A stretch of DNA of 64,000 nt, taken from the NCBI RefSeq assembly GCF_000283155.1, contig NW_004454216.1, forward strand, positions 3,463,456-3,527,455, in the 5' to 3' direction. Source of the stretch: Ceratotherium simum simum (taxonomy: Eukaryota; Chordata; Mammalia; Perissodactyla; Rhinocerotidae). How positions within the stretch are numbered: position 1 is the first letter of the stretch; each line of letters begins with the position of its first letter. A model generated the notes under the pieces. That model saw only the letters and a list, made by a program, of their open reading frames with translations. It made no database searches and was not told where the DNA came from. The position numbers and the translations under genes are program-made. Below, piece after piece: positions 11,546 through 22,083 of the stretch.

Positions 11546-14500
11546 GGTAAGTGAATAAATGAAAGAATTAGTATATTAAGTACAGTTAGTATACTAACAT
11601 GTAGGCTTCCCATGAAAGGAGACTTAGAAATCTCCTTGGCTTTAGGAAGAAACCAATAAACAAACAAACTTCTGGATTCAGTAATGCCTGGAAGACATTA
11701 CTTCTGTTGCTCAGTAGTGCCCCTCCATGGTTGCATCCTATGTCACACTGTAAATTAACTCCTCCTCAACAACAACTGCTTGTTACCTCCTTCAGTTTCC
11801 TGTCTAATTATGTGAGAGTTGGAAAAATATGAGAGAAAAAGAGGTCTCAAATAAAAAAGAGAAAAGCTGCATAAAAACTAACGAAAAAAACTCGTCTCTC
11901 TGATTTCTCTTTTAAAAACAACTGGTATTGTGTGCCATCACACCTTCCTCAATATCCAGAGCTCTCAAACAATTTCATATATAATTTAGTAAGGTCCAGA
12001 AGGTAGGGCTTGGTAGTATTAAGTGGATGCCACAAATTAACATATACTAAGAAAAACGAATAGTATGAGGGCTGGAGGTTGGTGTCTGAAACACAATTTG
12101 CTCCTTACTCTATATAATGGAAGGAAGGAGGAAAGATCATTGTCAAAGCAGAATTTTGCTGCAGTCCTATGATAAGCTCTCTAATTAGAATAAGCAGAGT
12201 ATCCAAGAACAAAGATTTTTAAAATTGGCTTGCAGTGAGTGCAGGTGATGAAGCAGCTGGCAGAGTTAATGACATACCTTCTATAATCGCCAAAGACATA
12301 GTTCCAAACAGAGTGGGTAATGCCACATTGGAAAGAGATGAAGAGACGATTAGATAGAGATGAGGGGGCAGGATACGTGCAAAGAGCTTGCAGGAGGGTG
12401 CAGAGACAGTTTGAATGGGTGTGTGGATGAGGAGTCATCTCAGATTGAGGATATGGAAAGAAGAATTTTGGGAAGAAGTGCAATTATGGGTAGGTAGCAA
12501 GACAGGAAACACAGAATATTTGGAAAGAAATAGCATTTTGAGCAGGAAACAGTTCTGGTTGCTAAGGCCAAGGCTGATTTTGGCTTACAAAGGTTTGAAT
12601 TGGAAGAAGCATGTTTGGAGAATTCAGAGACTGATTCTGAGTGTTTATTTGCAAAATCAGAGGTAAATCTAGGACTAAGTGTTTAAACTGGGAAATAAAA
12701 GAATAGGGAAGGAGTAGCTAGGGTTAATAGTTGATTATTGAAATATCTTACCAGAAAGATAGAGAGATGACAGCCTAGCATGTTTAAAATTATTAAAGGG
12801 AAACCAGAAATCAGCTTCAATTTATAAAAATTCACTGTGCAAAAATTTTGCCAATACCTCTATTCTATCAGGAATAGCTATAGTGTTGTGTTCCCCTCCA
12901 ATCCAGGTTTAATATCCTGTTATATTCTGCTTAAATGTTTTCCTAAGTAATGCTCCAGTAATCTTAGTTTTGTGGCTGGAATGAGTATATGATTTGTTGG
13001 GGAATATAACAAAATATAAAAGTAATCCTGACAATACTTTGTGTATAGGTAGCTATAAGCCAAATAAAACATATTGTTACAAAGCAGACCCAAAATACAG
13101 AGATGGTGGAAAACAGACAGTCAGTTTTACACTGGCTGGCGTCATTGAAGTGTAATGGGAAAAATTTATCGAGCTCTAATGTAGTTTTGATTACAGAAGC
13201 ATTTTACTGACTAAACACTCTTGAGAGAAAGACAAACAGCACGAGGGTTATCAACAGGAAGGGACTGTGCAGGCGCCAAAGTTGCCTTGGATGCCAAACC
13301 ACTCTCCATATGATAATGTCTAGATAATGAGAGGAACCAGAAGCACCTGCATAATACGGTCCCAGGATAAGACAGCCCCAAGGGATTTGGGACAGGAAAA
13401 TTGATAAGTGTACTTTTCCTTTGTAGTGGAGAGACTTGGGGAAGGGGGAGTTTTGTTTAAATATCTACATCCAAGTTTGAGATCTTCCTTAATGCTGCAG
13501 ACCTGTTGTTCCTCAGCTTCCTCTGGATGCATGCTTAGGATGGATGGTCACAGAGACACATACTCGTGTCGCTGATACATAGTCACTTCTCCTGTTCTAT
13601 TACACAGTCAGCTTGCATTGTGGAGGAAACTGTAGACCATCTACTTGCTTTCCCTCTTCCCTGGTGAGTCAGTTTGTTCTCCACATGATCCAGGCAGTCC
13701 TCATGCTGAGGTGTTCTCTCTGCACTAACCATTTCCCAGCAGGGTAGGGCCTACCCAGAACAGGAAGTCAAATAGGGCATCATTTCTTTATGAAAAGAAA
13801 GCTTTGTACTGGAAGTGATTGTCTAAAGCTACAAGTAGTCTTAAACTTGATTGCTTAATACTAAGGCTACAAGCTGACTTAAGAACTGATTACATGTAAG
13901 TATTAGGCAAGCTGGAGTAGGAAGGAAATGGAAAAACAGAAGACTATTTAAAAATGTGCAAAAAAAAAGAGAGAAAATAAGAGTCAGAGGAAGCTCTTCT
14001 CTGGCTGGGTAATGGGCCTGTTCCTGGATTCTCCGTCATTGTGCTCTGCTTTTCTGCCAGGAAGTTCATGTAAAAGCTGTTTATCCATGCCTCTGTGTCT
14101 CCCCTGATCCCTTTACCCCTCCAACAGCACCGTCTGTCTGCGTGGGTACCCCTGAGGACCATTACCACCCCTTCCATTTCTCACTTCTGATTGCCAGACA
14201 AGATGACTCGCAGAGCCTGCGGTTGTATCTGCTCCAGCTGTGTCTGTCCAGTCACAGGAGGCAAATCCTCTGAGTCTACTGCCTTCCTGCCAGGTTCATG
14301 GCCATGACTGGTGTGGTTTGTGATGAGAATGTCTATGCCTAATGGTTTGTTTAATTGTCATCTGTTCGAATATCAGCATACTGTTTCAGGGATGATTTCT
14401 TTTTTCTTAAACATTTGCTTATTTCTGGAGCTTACCCAAACTCATATAGTGAGGGAACTTAGCAACATCAAGATGGCAGGCACGATAAAATCAGTTCTCT

Positions 14501-15184
14501 AATTTTTTAATTTTGAATTTTTCTGGGCCATAGTGTGAGTTTGTTGCTAAATTAAATAATTCTTCATATTTAGAATTGTTTTAAGTGAATTTCAGTTAAG
14601 CGAGGTTTACAGAGAAGAGCTTTGGATTTCTGTGACAAATGACAGATGGCAAAGCCAAATGCTGACAGCTATGGCAGCTATATATCTGAAACAGGAAACA
14701 TTTTCAGGAATCGGTATAGTCATCTCTTTTTCTAATTCCATTTGAGTGCTAAGAGTAAGCCAGGAATCAGAGGTAAAGGACTTGCACAGAAAAAAAGAAT
14801 ACACGTTACTCACCTGAATTCTCCTGTTATTTTTTGTTAGACTCCACCATCAGTTTGAGCACAAAAGAAAAAGTGGTTTCCACTGTTCAACTTCCATGTC
14901 TGTTCACGGCATCTGGGAGATGTGCACACCTTGTACATGAGGTGGGAGAGAGGATTATGGTGTACATCCCTTGGCTGTTGTGTTCCCACTCCAATATGCT
15001 ACAGGCCAAGGGTTCCTATGGCACACTGGGGACCCTTGCACATCCCCAGGGGAGCAATGCTGCTATTTCAGGGGAAGGGAAAAGTGGAGTACAGGCTAGC
15101 AGATTGCCCTTGGCCCTTGGGAGACTGCTCAGTTTTGCAGAAATAATTCAGGTCTTTTGATTTGCAGTGCTTTAGTCCCAGTTC
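11546..15184. other. repeat-poor, gene-free stretch
   Basis: In about 3.6 kb I could not identify any transposon with confidence. 12060-12660 is purine-rich on the plus strand with an 83-residue open frame that has no known motif. 13560-14300 has more balanced GC (for example near 14050-14230), with several splice-like CAG and GTGAG words but no supported exon. It may be unique DNA or repeats too old for me to recognise. Confidence 0.35.
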
Positions 15185-15345
15185 CAGCGGGATATGTATT
15201 CGTGACCTTGAGGAGGACATTTTTATCTTCCTAAGCCCTAGTGTTGTCATCTGCAAAAGGAAGATATAAACATCTTCACTTTCTTACTTCCAGGATTGTC
15301 ACACTCAAATTAGATGGTTTGAAGAAAGCTCTTAGTAATCTGTAA
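15185..15345 (+). mobile_element. MIR SINE fragment
   Basis: GTGACCTTGAGGAGGACATTTTTATCTTCCTAAGCCCTAGTGTTGTCATCTGCAAAAGGAAGATATAAAC follows the sense MIR core ('tgaccttgggcaagttacttaacctctctgtgcctcagtttcctcatctgtaaaatggggataataat'). The tRNA-like head is lost. It is strongly diverged. Confidence 0.6.
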
Positions 15346-16185
15346 TGAGTTATAGTGTTGCCACAGGACCCTCACTGGATATCATCACTGTGGGTCTAAG
15401 TCCCTCTAAAGAGGATTTGGGGTTGAAGAGGCATAGAGCTCCCATCTACAGGTTGTTCTTACTCTCCATGGCTGTCCAAACAAGTTGGTAGGTTGGACAG
15501 CAAGGGCTAAGACACAGCCTCTGCATGTCGCATCCATGCATGTCACCTCTCAGCTGCTACCACTAAAGACTGTGACAAAACAGGCCAGAAAGGATGCTTG
15601 GCAATTAGTCTTTATCCTACGTCATATAAGCAAGTCATATCCTATATGTCATATAAGACGGCTTGCTTCCCTATGTCAAACACAATTTTCTTTGTTTTTT
15701 GTATCCCCCGCCCCCAACTTGAAGTATTTTGCACTTAGTTGAGGAAAAACCAATTAATTCCCCAGCAGGAGGAGCATTCTTAGAACTGAATTTCTGAAAG
15801 CCATCAGGACCAGATCTTCGAGCGTCTGACAAGGCCTCATCAAGTGGACGCTCAACAGTCTACTGTTTTGACACTGTCCCTTGTATTATGATAAATATCA
15901 GTTAGCTTTTGGCACTGAAAATCTGCACTCTATGACTCAGGACAAATGCACTACTGTTGCCTGTTTAGCACTCCTGTGTGGGTAGTAGTCATGAGGTCAA
16001 GATGGCTTCAAGATCTGGGTGAATCCTTTTATCTACATTGTTAAAGACAACCAGTCATCCTCCCTATCTTCCCTGCCCATTCCCCCACTGCCACCACTAC
16101 CCATACACATCTAAGTGGTCACTAGTGCTTTTGAGTGTTCCTCTTAAATGCCTTTTGAATCTGCCGTCTTCTCTCCAGAAGAAAG
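15346..16185. other. unassigned sequence
   Basis: No gene or named repeat recognised. A run CCCCCGCCCCC at about 15706-15716 is a short C-rich patch without other promoter features. Confidence 0.3.
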
Positions 16186-16189
16186 AGAT

Positions 16190-16420
16190 TTTTTCTTCCC
16201 TCATCTGAACCATTGCAATAACCTTCATGCACTTGACCTTCTGCAGCAGTCGTCTTTCCTCCAATCCATCCTTACTACACTCTGCTACCAGACTCATCTC
16301 CAAATACATACATCATGACTTTGTTCCTCCTTTGCTAAGGCTCCAGTGCTTCCCTAAAATCCACAAGATTATGTCCAGATCCCTTAGCACGGACTACAAG
16401 GCCACATTGTTCCACTCATA
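16190..16420 (+). mobile_element. L2 LINE fragment
   Basis: CCATTGCAATAACC, CCTCCAATCCATCCTTACTACACTCTGC and GACTTTGTTCCTCCTTTGCTAAGGCTCCAGTGCTTCC, ending TTAGCACGGACTACAAGGCC. These follow the sense L2 order 'ttgcaatagcctcc... ctccaatccattctccaca... cacttccctgctcaaaa... cttaccatggcctacaaggcc'. It is degraded and non-coding. Confidence 0.75.
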
Positions 16421-16424
16421 GGTC

Positions 16425-16615
16425 TGCGTTTCTCAAGTTTGACACTAGGACCATCTGCCTCAAAGTAAATTAGGTCATTTGTTAAAATTGAGTATTGCAG
16501 AGTTCCACTCTAAAAGGGCTGAATTAGGATTTTGGGGAGAGGTCTACCGAATCTGCATTAAATAATAATCACAGGTGGCTTTTATGTGTAGTAAAGAACC
16601 ACTTCACTAGACCAT
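16425..16615. mobile_element. MER5A hAT MITE
   Basis: TTTCTCAAGTTTGACACTAGGACCATCTGCC, then ATTTGTTAAAATTGAGTATTGCAGAGTTCC, GAATTAGGATTTTGGGGAGAGG, and the end CAGGTGGCTTTTATGTGTAGTAAAGAACCACTTC. This is the MER5A order with both worn inverted ends. It abuts the L2 on its left. Confidence 0.7.
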
Positions 16616-16639
16616 GAATAAAGAAAACCCTTGGGCCAA

Positions 16640-16730
16640 GAAAGCAACTGGGTCTATTCTTTCTGTGTCTATTCCCCATATTTTCCTGGCACTACTATAA
16701 GCTCAGTAAATATTTGTTTAATAAAAAATG
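16640..16730 (+). mobile_element. L2/MIR-type 3' end fragment
   Basis: TTTCTGTGTCTATTCCCCATATTTTCCTGGCACTACTATAAGCTCAGTAAATATTTGTTTAATAAA resembles the shared 3' end of L2 and MIR ('...gcctggcacatagtaggtgctcaataaatatttgttgaatga'). It is too short to choose between the two. Confidence 0.55.
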
Positions 16731-16802
16731 CTATAAAATGAGCCTAACTCAAAATTCACCAAGGGGGATGTTTGTTGACTGCAAACAGGCGTGAGTAACG
16801 CT

Positions 16803-16935
16803 TATAGTGTGGGTTGATCTGGGTTATGGTTTCATGTATTTATATAAATGTGAAAATTCACTTATGATTAATGCACTTTTATGTGCTTAACTGTATATAT
16901 GTCATACCTCAATATGAATGAAAAAATGAATCAAT
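16803..16935 (+). mobile_element. L1M 3' tail fragment
   Basis: TTGATCTGGGTTATGGTTTCATGTATTTATATAAATGTGAAAATTCA, then ACTTATGATTAATGCACTTTTATGTGCTTAACTG and GTCATACCTCAATATGAATGAAAAAATG. This follows an L1M 3' end ('gatctgggtggtggttacatgggtgtattcactttgtgaaaattca... acttatgatttgtgcacttttctgtatgtatgttatacttcaataaaaa'). Confidence 0.65.
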
Positions 16936-17079
16936 GAATTGATCCCAATATTTTGCTTCTCCTCCTTTCTATACCCAAAGTAGATCTTCTCTCCAGTCTT
17001 CCTTATCTTGGTTAACAATCTACCTCTCTAGCCACCAAGATTTAACACCTCAGTCATTTTTTAAAAATTATTTCTGTTC

Positions 17080-17540
17080 CTAATCTTCATGAAAACACTT
17101 TCTATGTCCATCTTTTTCCTCTACAGTGTCTCGAAAAGCTTTCTTCCTTGCCCATATTAATGACATTGCCCCATTCAGGCCCTAATTGTTTAGAATTCAG
17201 CTCTAATTATGCCGTGTCAACCCAATTTAAACTCCACATGGCTCTACAGTGCATAGAAAGTGCTCCTTATATTTGACCTTCATTCCTGATCTTACTCTCC
17301 TTATATTGCTTGTTCTTCTCTCTTGGCATCAACACCCAGTACACCCTATACTCAAATCAATCTTATTGAACATTAATCCATGTCCTCACATCTTTACTCA
17401 TGCTCTTTTCACTGTCCAGAATGCCCTCATCCCATTTTTATCTTCTGAAAGTCTATATGGGCAAGCTCAAATGCTGCCTCTTCCTTGAAGCCGCCTCTGA
17501 CCCCCTGTCTGGAAAGAATCACTCACTACTGAAAGTTCTT
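17080..17540 (+). mobile_element. L2 LINE fragment
   Basis: Sense L2: AACTCCACATGGCTC, CTTACTCTCC, CTCATGCTCTTTTCACTGTCCAGAATGCCCTCATCCC, CAAGCTCAAATGCTGCCTCTTCCTTGAAGCCGCCTCTGACCCCC. The last two segments are the hallmark 'gctgttccctctgcctggaatgccctt... caaatgccacctcctccatgaagccttccctgatccc'. Overlapping open frames of 78-79 codons are chance frames in the LINE. Confidence 0.8.
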
Positions 17541-17956
17541 GATGTGAGAGCTTATTGGTTCAGAATAAGCATATGTCCTGCAAGCTTCCAAGCCCAGAGA
17601 GGAAATATCAAGGTGGTGGGGAAGAGCACCCTGTAACTGTCCTATAGGAGCCGTAGATCCCTTCCACTGTGCAGGAGGATAAGGGGTTCAGGACAATTAG
17701 TATGCATTGGGCACCAAAACAGAGCTAGCTCTCAATCTCCTGCAGCCTCACTCTGGCTGAATGTCAGAGATACTGGCCATTGCACGTAGTCAAGATGGCT
17801 GCAGTTTCCATCCTGCGGACATGAGCTCAAAATCACTGGCGAATTTGAGAGGGGGAGAAAAAGGAGGCAATTCCATTTTGGAATTCAGTTCATTGGTGCC
17901 TAAATCCAAACAGGAGATATTTGTAAGTGCATGTGCAAGTAAAATTATTATTATTA
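17541..17956. other. unassigned sequence
   Basis: No gene or named repeat recognised between the L2 and the next MIR. CAAGATGGCTGCAGTTTCCATCC near 17790 is reminiscent of LTR wording but is too short to assign. Confidence 0.3.
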
Positions 17957-18165
17957 ATGCTTAACATTTGTAAAAAATTTCAATTCAAAAAGCACTCTCA
18001 TATACATCTCCTTTAATCCTAATAACACTTCTGTGGAGGTGGTATTACTTCTATACCCACTTGTAAAATAATGAATAATATGTTACTCAGAGAGGTTAAG
18101 TAATCTAAGATTTTATAGAAAGTGGTACACTGGAGACTCGAATGCAGAATTTCTTATAAATCTTC
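17957..18165 (-). mobile_element. MIR SINE, antisense
   Basis: CACTCTCATATACATCTCCTTTAATCCTAATAACACTTCTGTGGAGGTGGTATTACTTCTATACCCACTTGTAAAATAATG, then AGAGAGGTTAAGTAATCTAAG and AGACTCGAATGCAG. This is the reversed MIR with its core and part of the tRNA-like head. Confidence 0.8.
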
Positions 18166-18609
18166 TGTTTTGAAGTAAAATTAAATTTTTTAATGTTATA
18201 ATTTTATTTAAATTTTTCAAATTAAAAGGAGAAACAGAAAGTACATACACTGTTATACATAGTGTAATACATATGAATCTTCTGAAAGCTAAACCTATGC
18301 TGAGATTAGCATTTTGAGAAAACTGCCTAGAGAATAGAGCATAAGGTTTATATGACTCATTATATGTGCTTTTTAAGAGTTAAAGCTGTTGGAAATCTCA
18401 ACTTTGTGTAGATCTCTTAAATTAAAGTGTATGTAGACAGTGGGACTCCATTAATGACTCAAGAATTTCTTGAGGCTTTACATATTAAAGGAAAAAAAAA
18501 ACAGTGGGGTTGTCTTGATCTTATTTTCAAATAAGACTGTTGTGATTTCAGCACTGTTGAACTTTTCCTAAATGAGCTATAAGACCCTAATTTTGTGTTT
18601 CAAGGAAAG
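18166..18609. other. unassigned AT-rich sequence
   Basis: AT-rich spacer between two antisense MIR copies. I recognise nothing in it. Confidence 0.3.
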
Positions 18610-18800
18610 CTTAATAACAATAATAATAGTAATGAAAACAGTTAATATTTATTTTATATTATGTGCTAGTCATTATACTTTGTCACTTAATCCTTATAAC
18701 CACAGTACACCATTAATATTGCCATTGTATAGGTAAGATAAGTGAGACAGAGAAGTTAACTAATTTTCTCACCATCACACAATGGGAAGGTTATAGGAAT
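18610..18800 (-). mobile_element. MIR SINE, antisense
   Basis: AATAATAATAGTAATG, then TATTATGTGCTAGTCATTATACTTTGTCACTTAATCCTTATAACCACAG, CATTGTATAGGTAAGATAAGTGAGACAGAGAAGTTAACTAATTTTCTCACCATCACACAATGGG. This is the reversed MIR order (tail, core, start of head). Confidence 0.8.
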
Positions 18801-19097
18801 GGTATTTGTCTTAGTCTAGTTTCCTCCTCTAGGTAAAGCAGATTTCAGAGTGGGAATTGCAAGGATCAAGAATGAAAGACTGGGGAGAATAAAACTTGGA
18901 AGGATGCAAAGTCAATTTAAGAGCCTGATCTCAAGATGGTCACTGCCATGGTGAAACTTGATCCCATCAAGACCTTCTAAAAGAAGAAAGCCAGCCAAGC
19001 AGTTCTCAAAATTGTCCACCAAAGGATCGACAGAGACAAGCTTTTCCCATCACTCTTGAGTGTTACTCCATGGACCTTTAATCTCCACCCCCAACAT

Positions 19098-19110
19098 ACA
19101 CACACACACA

Positions 19111-19148
<38 letters not shown>
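19098..19148. repeat. (AC)n dinucleotide microsatellite
   Basis: About 25 AC units with one interruption (a G at 19111). The minus-strand 'VCVCVCV' peptide frame over it is low complexity and not a gene. It is likely to vary in length between individuals. Confidence 0.95.
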
Positions 19149-19149
<1 letters not shown>

Positions 19150-19319
19150 CTGGACTGCACAACCTTCATGCTACTGGGTTCCAACTGGATTCCTATGCTT
19201 TAATATTGGAGAAGGCCCAGGTCAAAGAGAAAAAATTGGAGAAGCAAGTCAAAGCCCACATAGAATTATTTTTAACACGTTAGAGTTGGAATCAGAGATG
19301 AAGTTAAGAGGATATGAGG

Positions 19320-20470
19320 CCAGACACAGGACACATTTAATACAGTTCACATCTTGCACTGCTAAGAACGGCTTGAGCCTTACATTAAAACCTAAATCAT
19401 GACTTCTTCATAGTGGCTAATTGCAATTTTCAAAAGACTTACTATCCAATGGTTAGTGGAATAAGCTACTTGCTACTGGTCCCAACTTATACTTTCTTCC
19501 TCCACCACTCTTTCTGGATTTCCCTATCCTCAGCACTTCAGCTAAGTGCCTGGTAAGGTGACCCAGATCTTCATCCCTGAGGAGCTTGAGCCTTACTGGG
19601 CTATGTTTGCTGCAATTGTGCGTTCATCATTATTACTAGACATGGAAGCACCAAGAAATGAGCAACCTTTACTCCCCATGATAATCAGGATCAATTTCTC
19701 CTAACTACAGTAACTCCTCTCTTGGCTTCTGGACCATGATGCAAGGTGACTCGTAGCATTAGTTTAGTGAAACCCTTATTGTGCCCCCTGTGGATTGTTT
19801 TCCCTCTGGAAACCAGGTCTCTTAATCTATCAGACCCTAGTGTTTTAGGTATGTGATATGTAAATTCTTCAAGGGTATCATTAAAAATGGTGGCGATAAG
19901 TGCCAATCTTCTGCCCTTTGGCTTTTTGGGCCCAAGTATTCATTCTAGGTATTGGGGAATGAGTAACCATATAATGGTTATTGGTTGACTTTATATACTC
20001 CTTCCTAGAGGACACAGTTATCAAAGCCTGCAAGATGTTAACTCTGAGATGGTGCCTTAGCTGAGCCTTTAATAAGCCATTCTATTATTCTATTACTCTA
20101 ACTACTTCCAAGTATGTGGGCAAGACTAGTTTATACCCATTGTCACACTCCATGAATCACCAGTCCTCCATTAATCTCCTAACTGGCATATGGGTGCCCT
20201 TTTATTACTGTTAACTCAGACCTTGTTTCCAATAGCCCTCGAAGTGTTTGGGGTATACTCTTTTCCCTAACACACAGTTACTCCGGTGAATGACCATAGG
20301 TACTTTTGGGGAGAGAATTAGGTGAATATTTATCATATATATCTTAGTGGCATTCCAGGGTCTTTCTTCAAGGAGACCCAATCTCCCCTTCAATCAATGG
20401 GCTCTGGCTTGGATCTAGGAACTTGGTGAGTGCTTTGCTAAGGATTGAGCTACAAATGCACAGATGTAAT
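19320..20470. other. unexplained block, possible endogenous retrovirus-derived sequence
   Basis: This stretch of about 1.15 kb does not match a LINE or SINE I know. The minus strand holds two adjacent partial open frames (71 codons at 19691-19906, 60 codons at 20211-20393) with near-continuous readable sequence between. That is the pattern of a decayed retroviral reading frame running leftward. The second frame has a Trp-Asn-Ala-Thr glycosylation-like sequon. A possible LTR with internal tandem repeats follows at once. I could not identify gag, pol or env signatures, so the retroviral reading is inference only. Confidence 0.3.
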
Positions 20471-20499
20471 GTGAGTGTATTGTATTATTTGAAAATATT

Positions 20500-21245
20500 C
20501 AATCTGCCATAGAGAACAGGATAATTAATGAGACGATGAAAACTATAAGTGTTTAACATGAGTAGTAAGTAAGCTTGGAGCTTAAGATACATAGGAAAAA
20601 CATCTAAGTGTGTTAAATATAGATAGTGAGTAAACAAGGAGCCTGTGAGACATAGGCAAAATTTATGACGTGTTAAATATAGATTGTAAATGAGTTAGTA
20701 ACCTGTAAGACATGCCAAAGATAGATGGAATACATAGCCAAGATGATGGAACAAACATAAGTGTTACTTGTAGATAAAGGTATAGAAAGAGCAATTCATG
20801 ATTATGCCTCCCCTGAACTGACAGCCCCATATCTACTCTATGGAAGAAATAAATATAAAACCCATGGTTTTCAACAGCCTAATGCAACTTCCTGCTACGG
20901 CCAGGTTTACTTGTCCCTGCATCTTTCTGAGAGAGAAAGCTTGAGTCATTGGCCCAGGACACCTCTGTCTATGAACCTCCTTGCTCTAACTTCAACTCTG
21001 GATCTTATAACCACACTGTCAGCAATACAGCTGATGTAGTTGAGAGAGAGACAGGACAAATGAACATTATGTAACCCAGGACTCAACTAGTGTGATCCTT
21101 CTGTCCACTTGTACCATATCCTAAAAATGTTAACTTGCCCCACTTCTCTCCCCTTGATTCTTGCTGTGTGGTTTAAAATAATTTAATAAACCATTTAAGT
21201 TTATTCTGTGAGCCCTTCTTTTCTACGGCCTTTGGGTGTGATAAC
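20500..21245 (+). mobile_element. possible unclassified LTR
   Basis: Several features suggest a retroviral LTR. A tandemly repeated region at its left resembles U3 enhancer repeats. It is followed by a mixed-composition segment with CCTCTGTCTATGAACCTCCTTGCTCTAACTTCAACTCTGGATC, and by an AATAAA at 21183-21188 with a short T/G-rich stretch after it. The family is not recognised, the ends are uncertain, and I found no target-site duplication. It could instead be an unrelated repeat. Confidence 0.35.
20546..20800. repeat. degenerate ~60-bp tandem repeat, 3-4 units
   Basis: Units start near 20546, 20605 and 20666, with a partial one near 20758. Each begins with a (TA)AGTGT/ACGTGTT-AA-ATA-GA-AGT sequence, then GTGAGTAAAC or AAGTAAGC, then GGAGC(C/T)TGTGAGACATAGG(C)AAA. 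Spacing is 59-61 bp for the first three units. Units differ at many positions, so the array is old. Confidence 0.7.
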
Positions 21246-21704
21246 TTGCCTGGTAGTGTATTTAGAGGCTGCTATTGCATGAAGTTAATTTTCCACATTG
21301 CAGCAAGTCAAGACTACTTGAGCATTACCAGAGAATATCACCTACAGGATGTGGAAAACAGAGATAGTATAGATCAAGATCAAGTGTGCTGGGGGACATT
21401 GAAATTTCAGCCTAACCAGAGTGGAAAAATCTCTTTAATACCACCTTAACATCTAGTTGAGACACCAGAAATCATGCTTTAGGAATAAAATTTACACTAT
21501 AGAGTAAGAACTAACATAGACCACCCACCTTAGCAAAGCCCAAAGAATTCCTTAACGATATGAAGATCAACAAGCACAATTTTAAGAATGGGTAAAAGAT
21601 TCGATAAGACACTCACAAATTAAGATATACAAATATCCAACAAGCACATAAAGATGTTCAACTTTCTAGAGAATTAATTATTAGAGAAATGCAAATTAAA
21701 ACCA

Positions 21705-21780
21705 TTGATGTACATCTGAAATTTATACAATGTTATAAACCAATGTTACCACAATAAATAAAAAATAAAAGATTAAAAAA
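21705..21780 (+). mobile_element. nested short L1 tail insertion (~76 bp)
   Basis: TTGATGTACATCTGAAATTTATACAATGTTATAAACCAATGTTACCACAATAAATAAAAAATAAAAG is the extreme 3' end of a younger L1 with its A-rich tail. It breaks the host L1 sentence 'caaattaaaaccacaatgagatacc' after AAATTAAAACCA. The host resumes after TTAAAAAAAACCA, so ATTAAAACCA / ATTAAAAAAAACCA is the apparent duplication. It is a very strongly 5'-truncated retrotransposition. Confidence 0.75.
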
Positions 21781-21850
21781 AACCACATTAAGATACCACG
21801 TCACATTCATTAGAATAGTTAAAATTAAGAACTTAAAAAATTAAAATTAA

Positions 21851-22083
21851 AGGGCCAGGCAGGTGGCGTAGTGGTTAAGTGCGTGTGCTCCGCTGCCGCG
21901 GCCCGGGGTTCGCGGGTTCGGATCCCAGGCGCGCACAGATGCACCTCTTATGCCATGCTGTGGCGGCATCCCATATAAAGTAGAGGAAGATGGTTACGGA
22001 CGTTAGCCCAGGGCCAATCTTCCTCGTCAAAAAGAGGAGGATTGGCATCAGATGTTAGCTCAGGGCTGATCTTCCTCACAAAA
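21851..22083 (+). mobile_element. ERE SINE, plus strand
   Basis: Full-length equine repetitive element nested in the L1. It has AGGGCCAGGCAGGTGGCG, GCGTGTGCTCCGCTGCCGCGGCCCGGGGTTCGCGGGTTCGGATCCC, CCATGCTGTGGCGGCATCCCATATAAAGTAGAGGAAGATGG and a final GTTAGCTCAGGGCTGATCTTCCTCAC. The B-box-like GGTTCGGATCC is well kept. Flanks AAATTAAAATTAAA and AAATTAAATTAAAA look like a TSD in simple A/T sequence. Confidence 0.93.

Noticed and set aside
18930..19290. Possible processed pseudogene (CAAGATGGTCACTGCCATGGTGAAAC start, basic C-terminal peptide)
   Set aside because: The frame breaks after 14 codons, the middle is an (AC)n repeat, no poly(A) or TSD is seen and I recognise no parent protein.
20546..20800. 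CRISPR-like spaced repeats
   Set aside because: Repeat units are adjacent and degenerate without unique spacers, and the genome is mammalian. It is an ordinary decayed tandem repeat.
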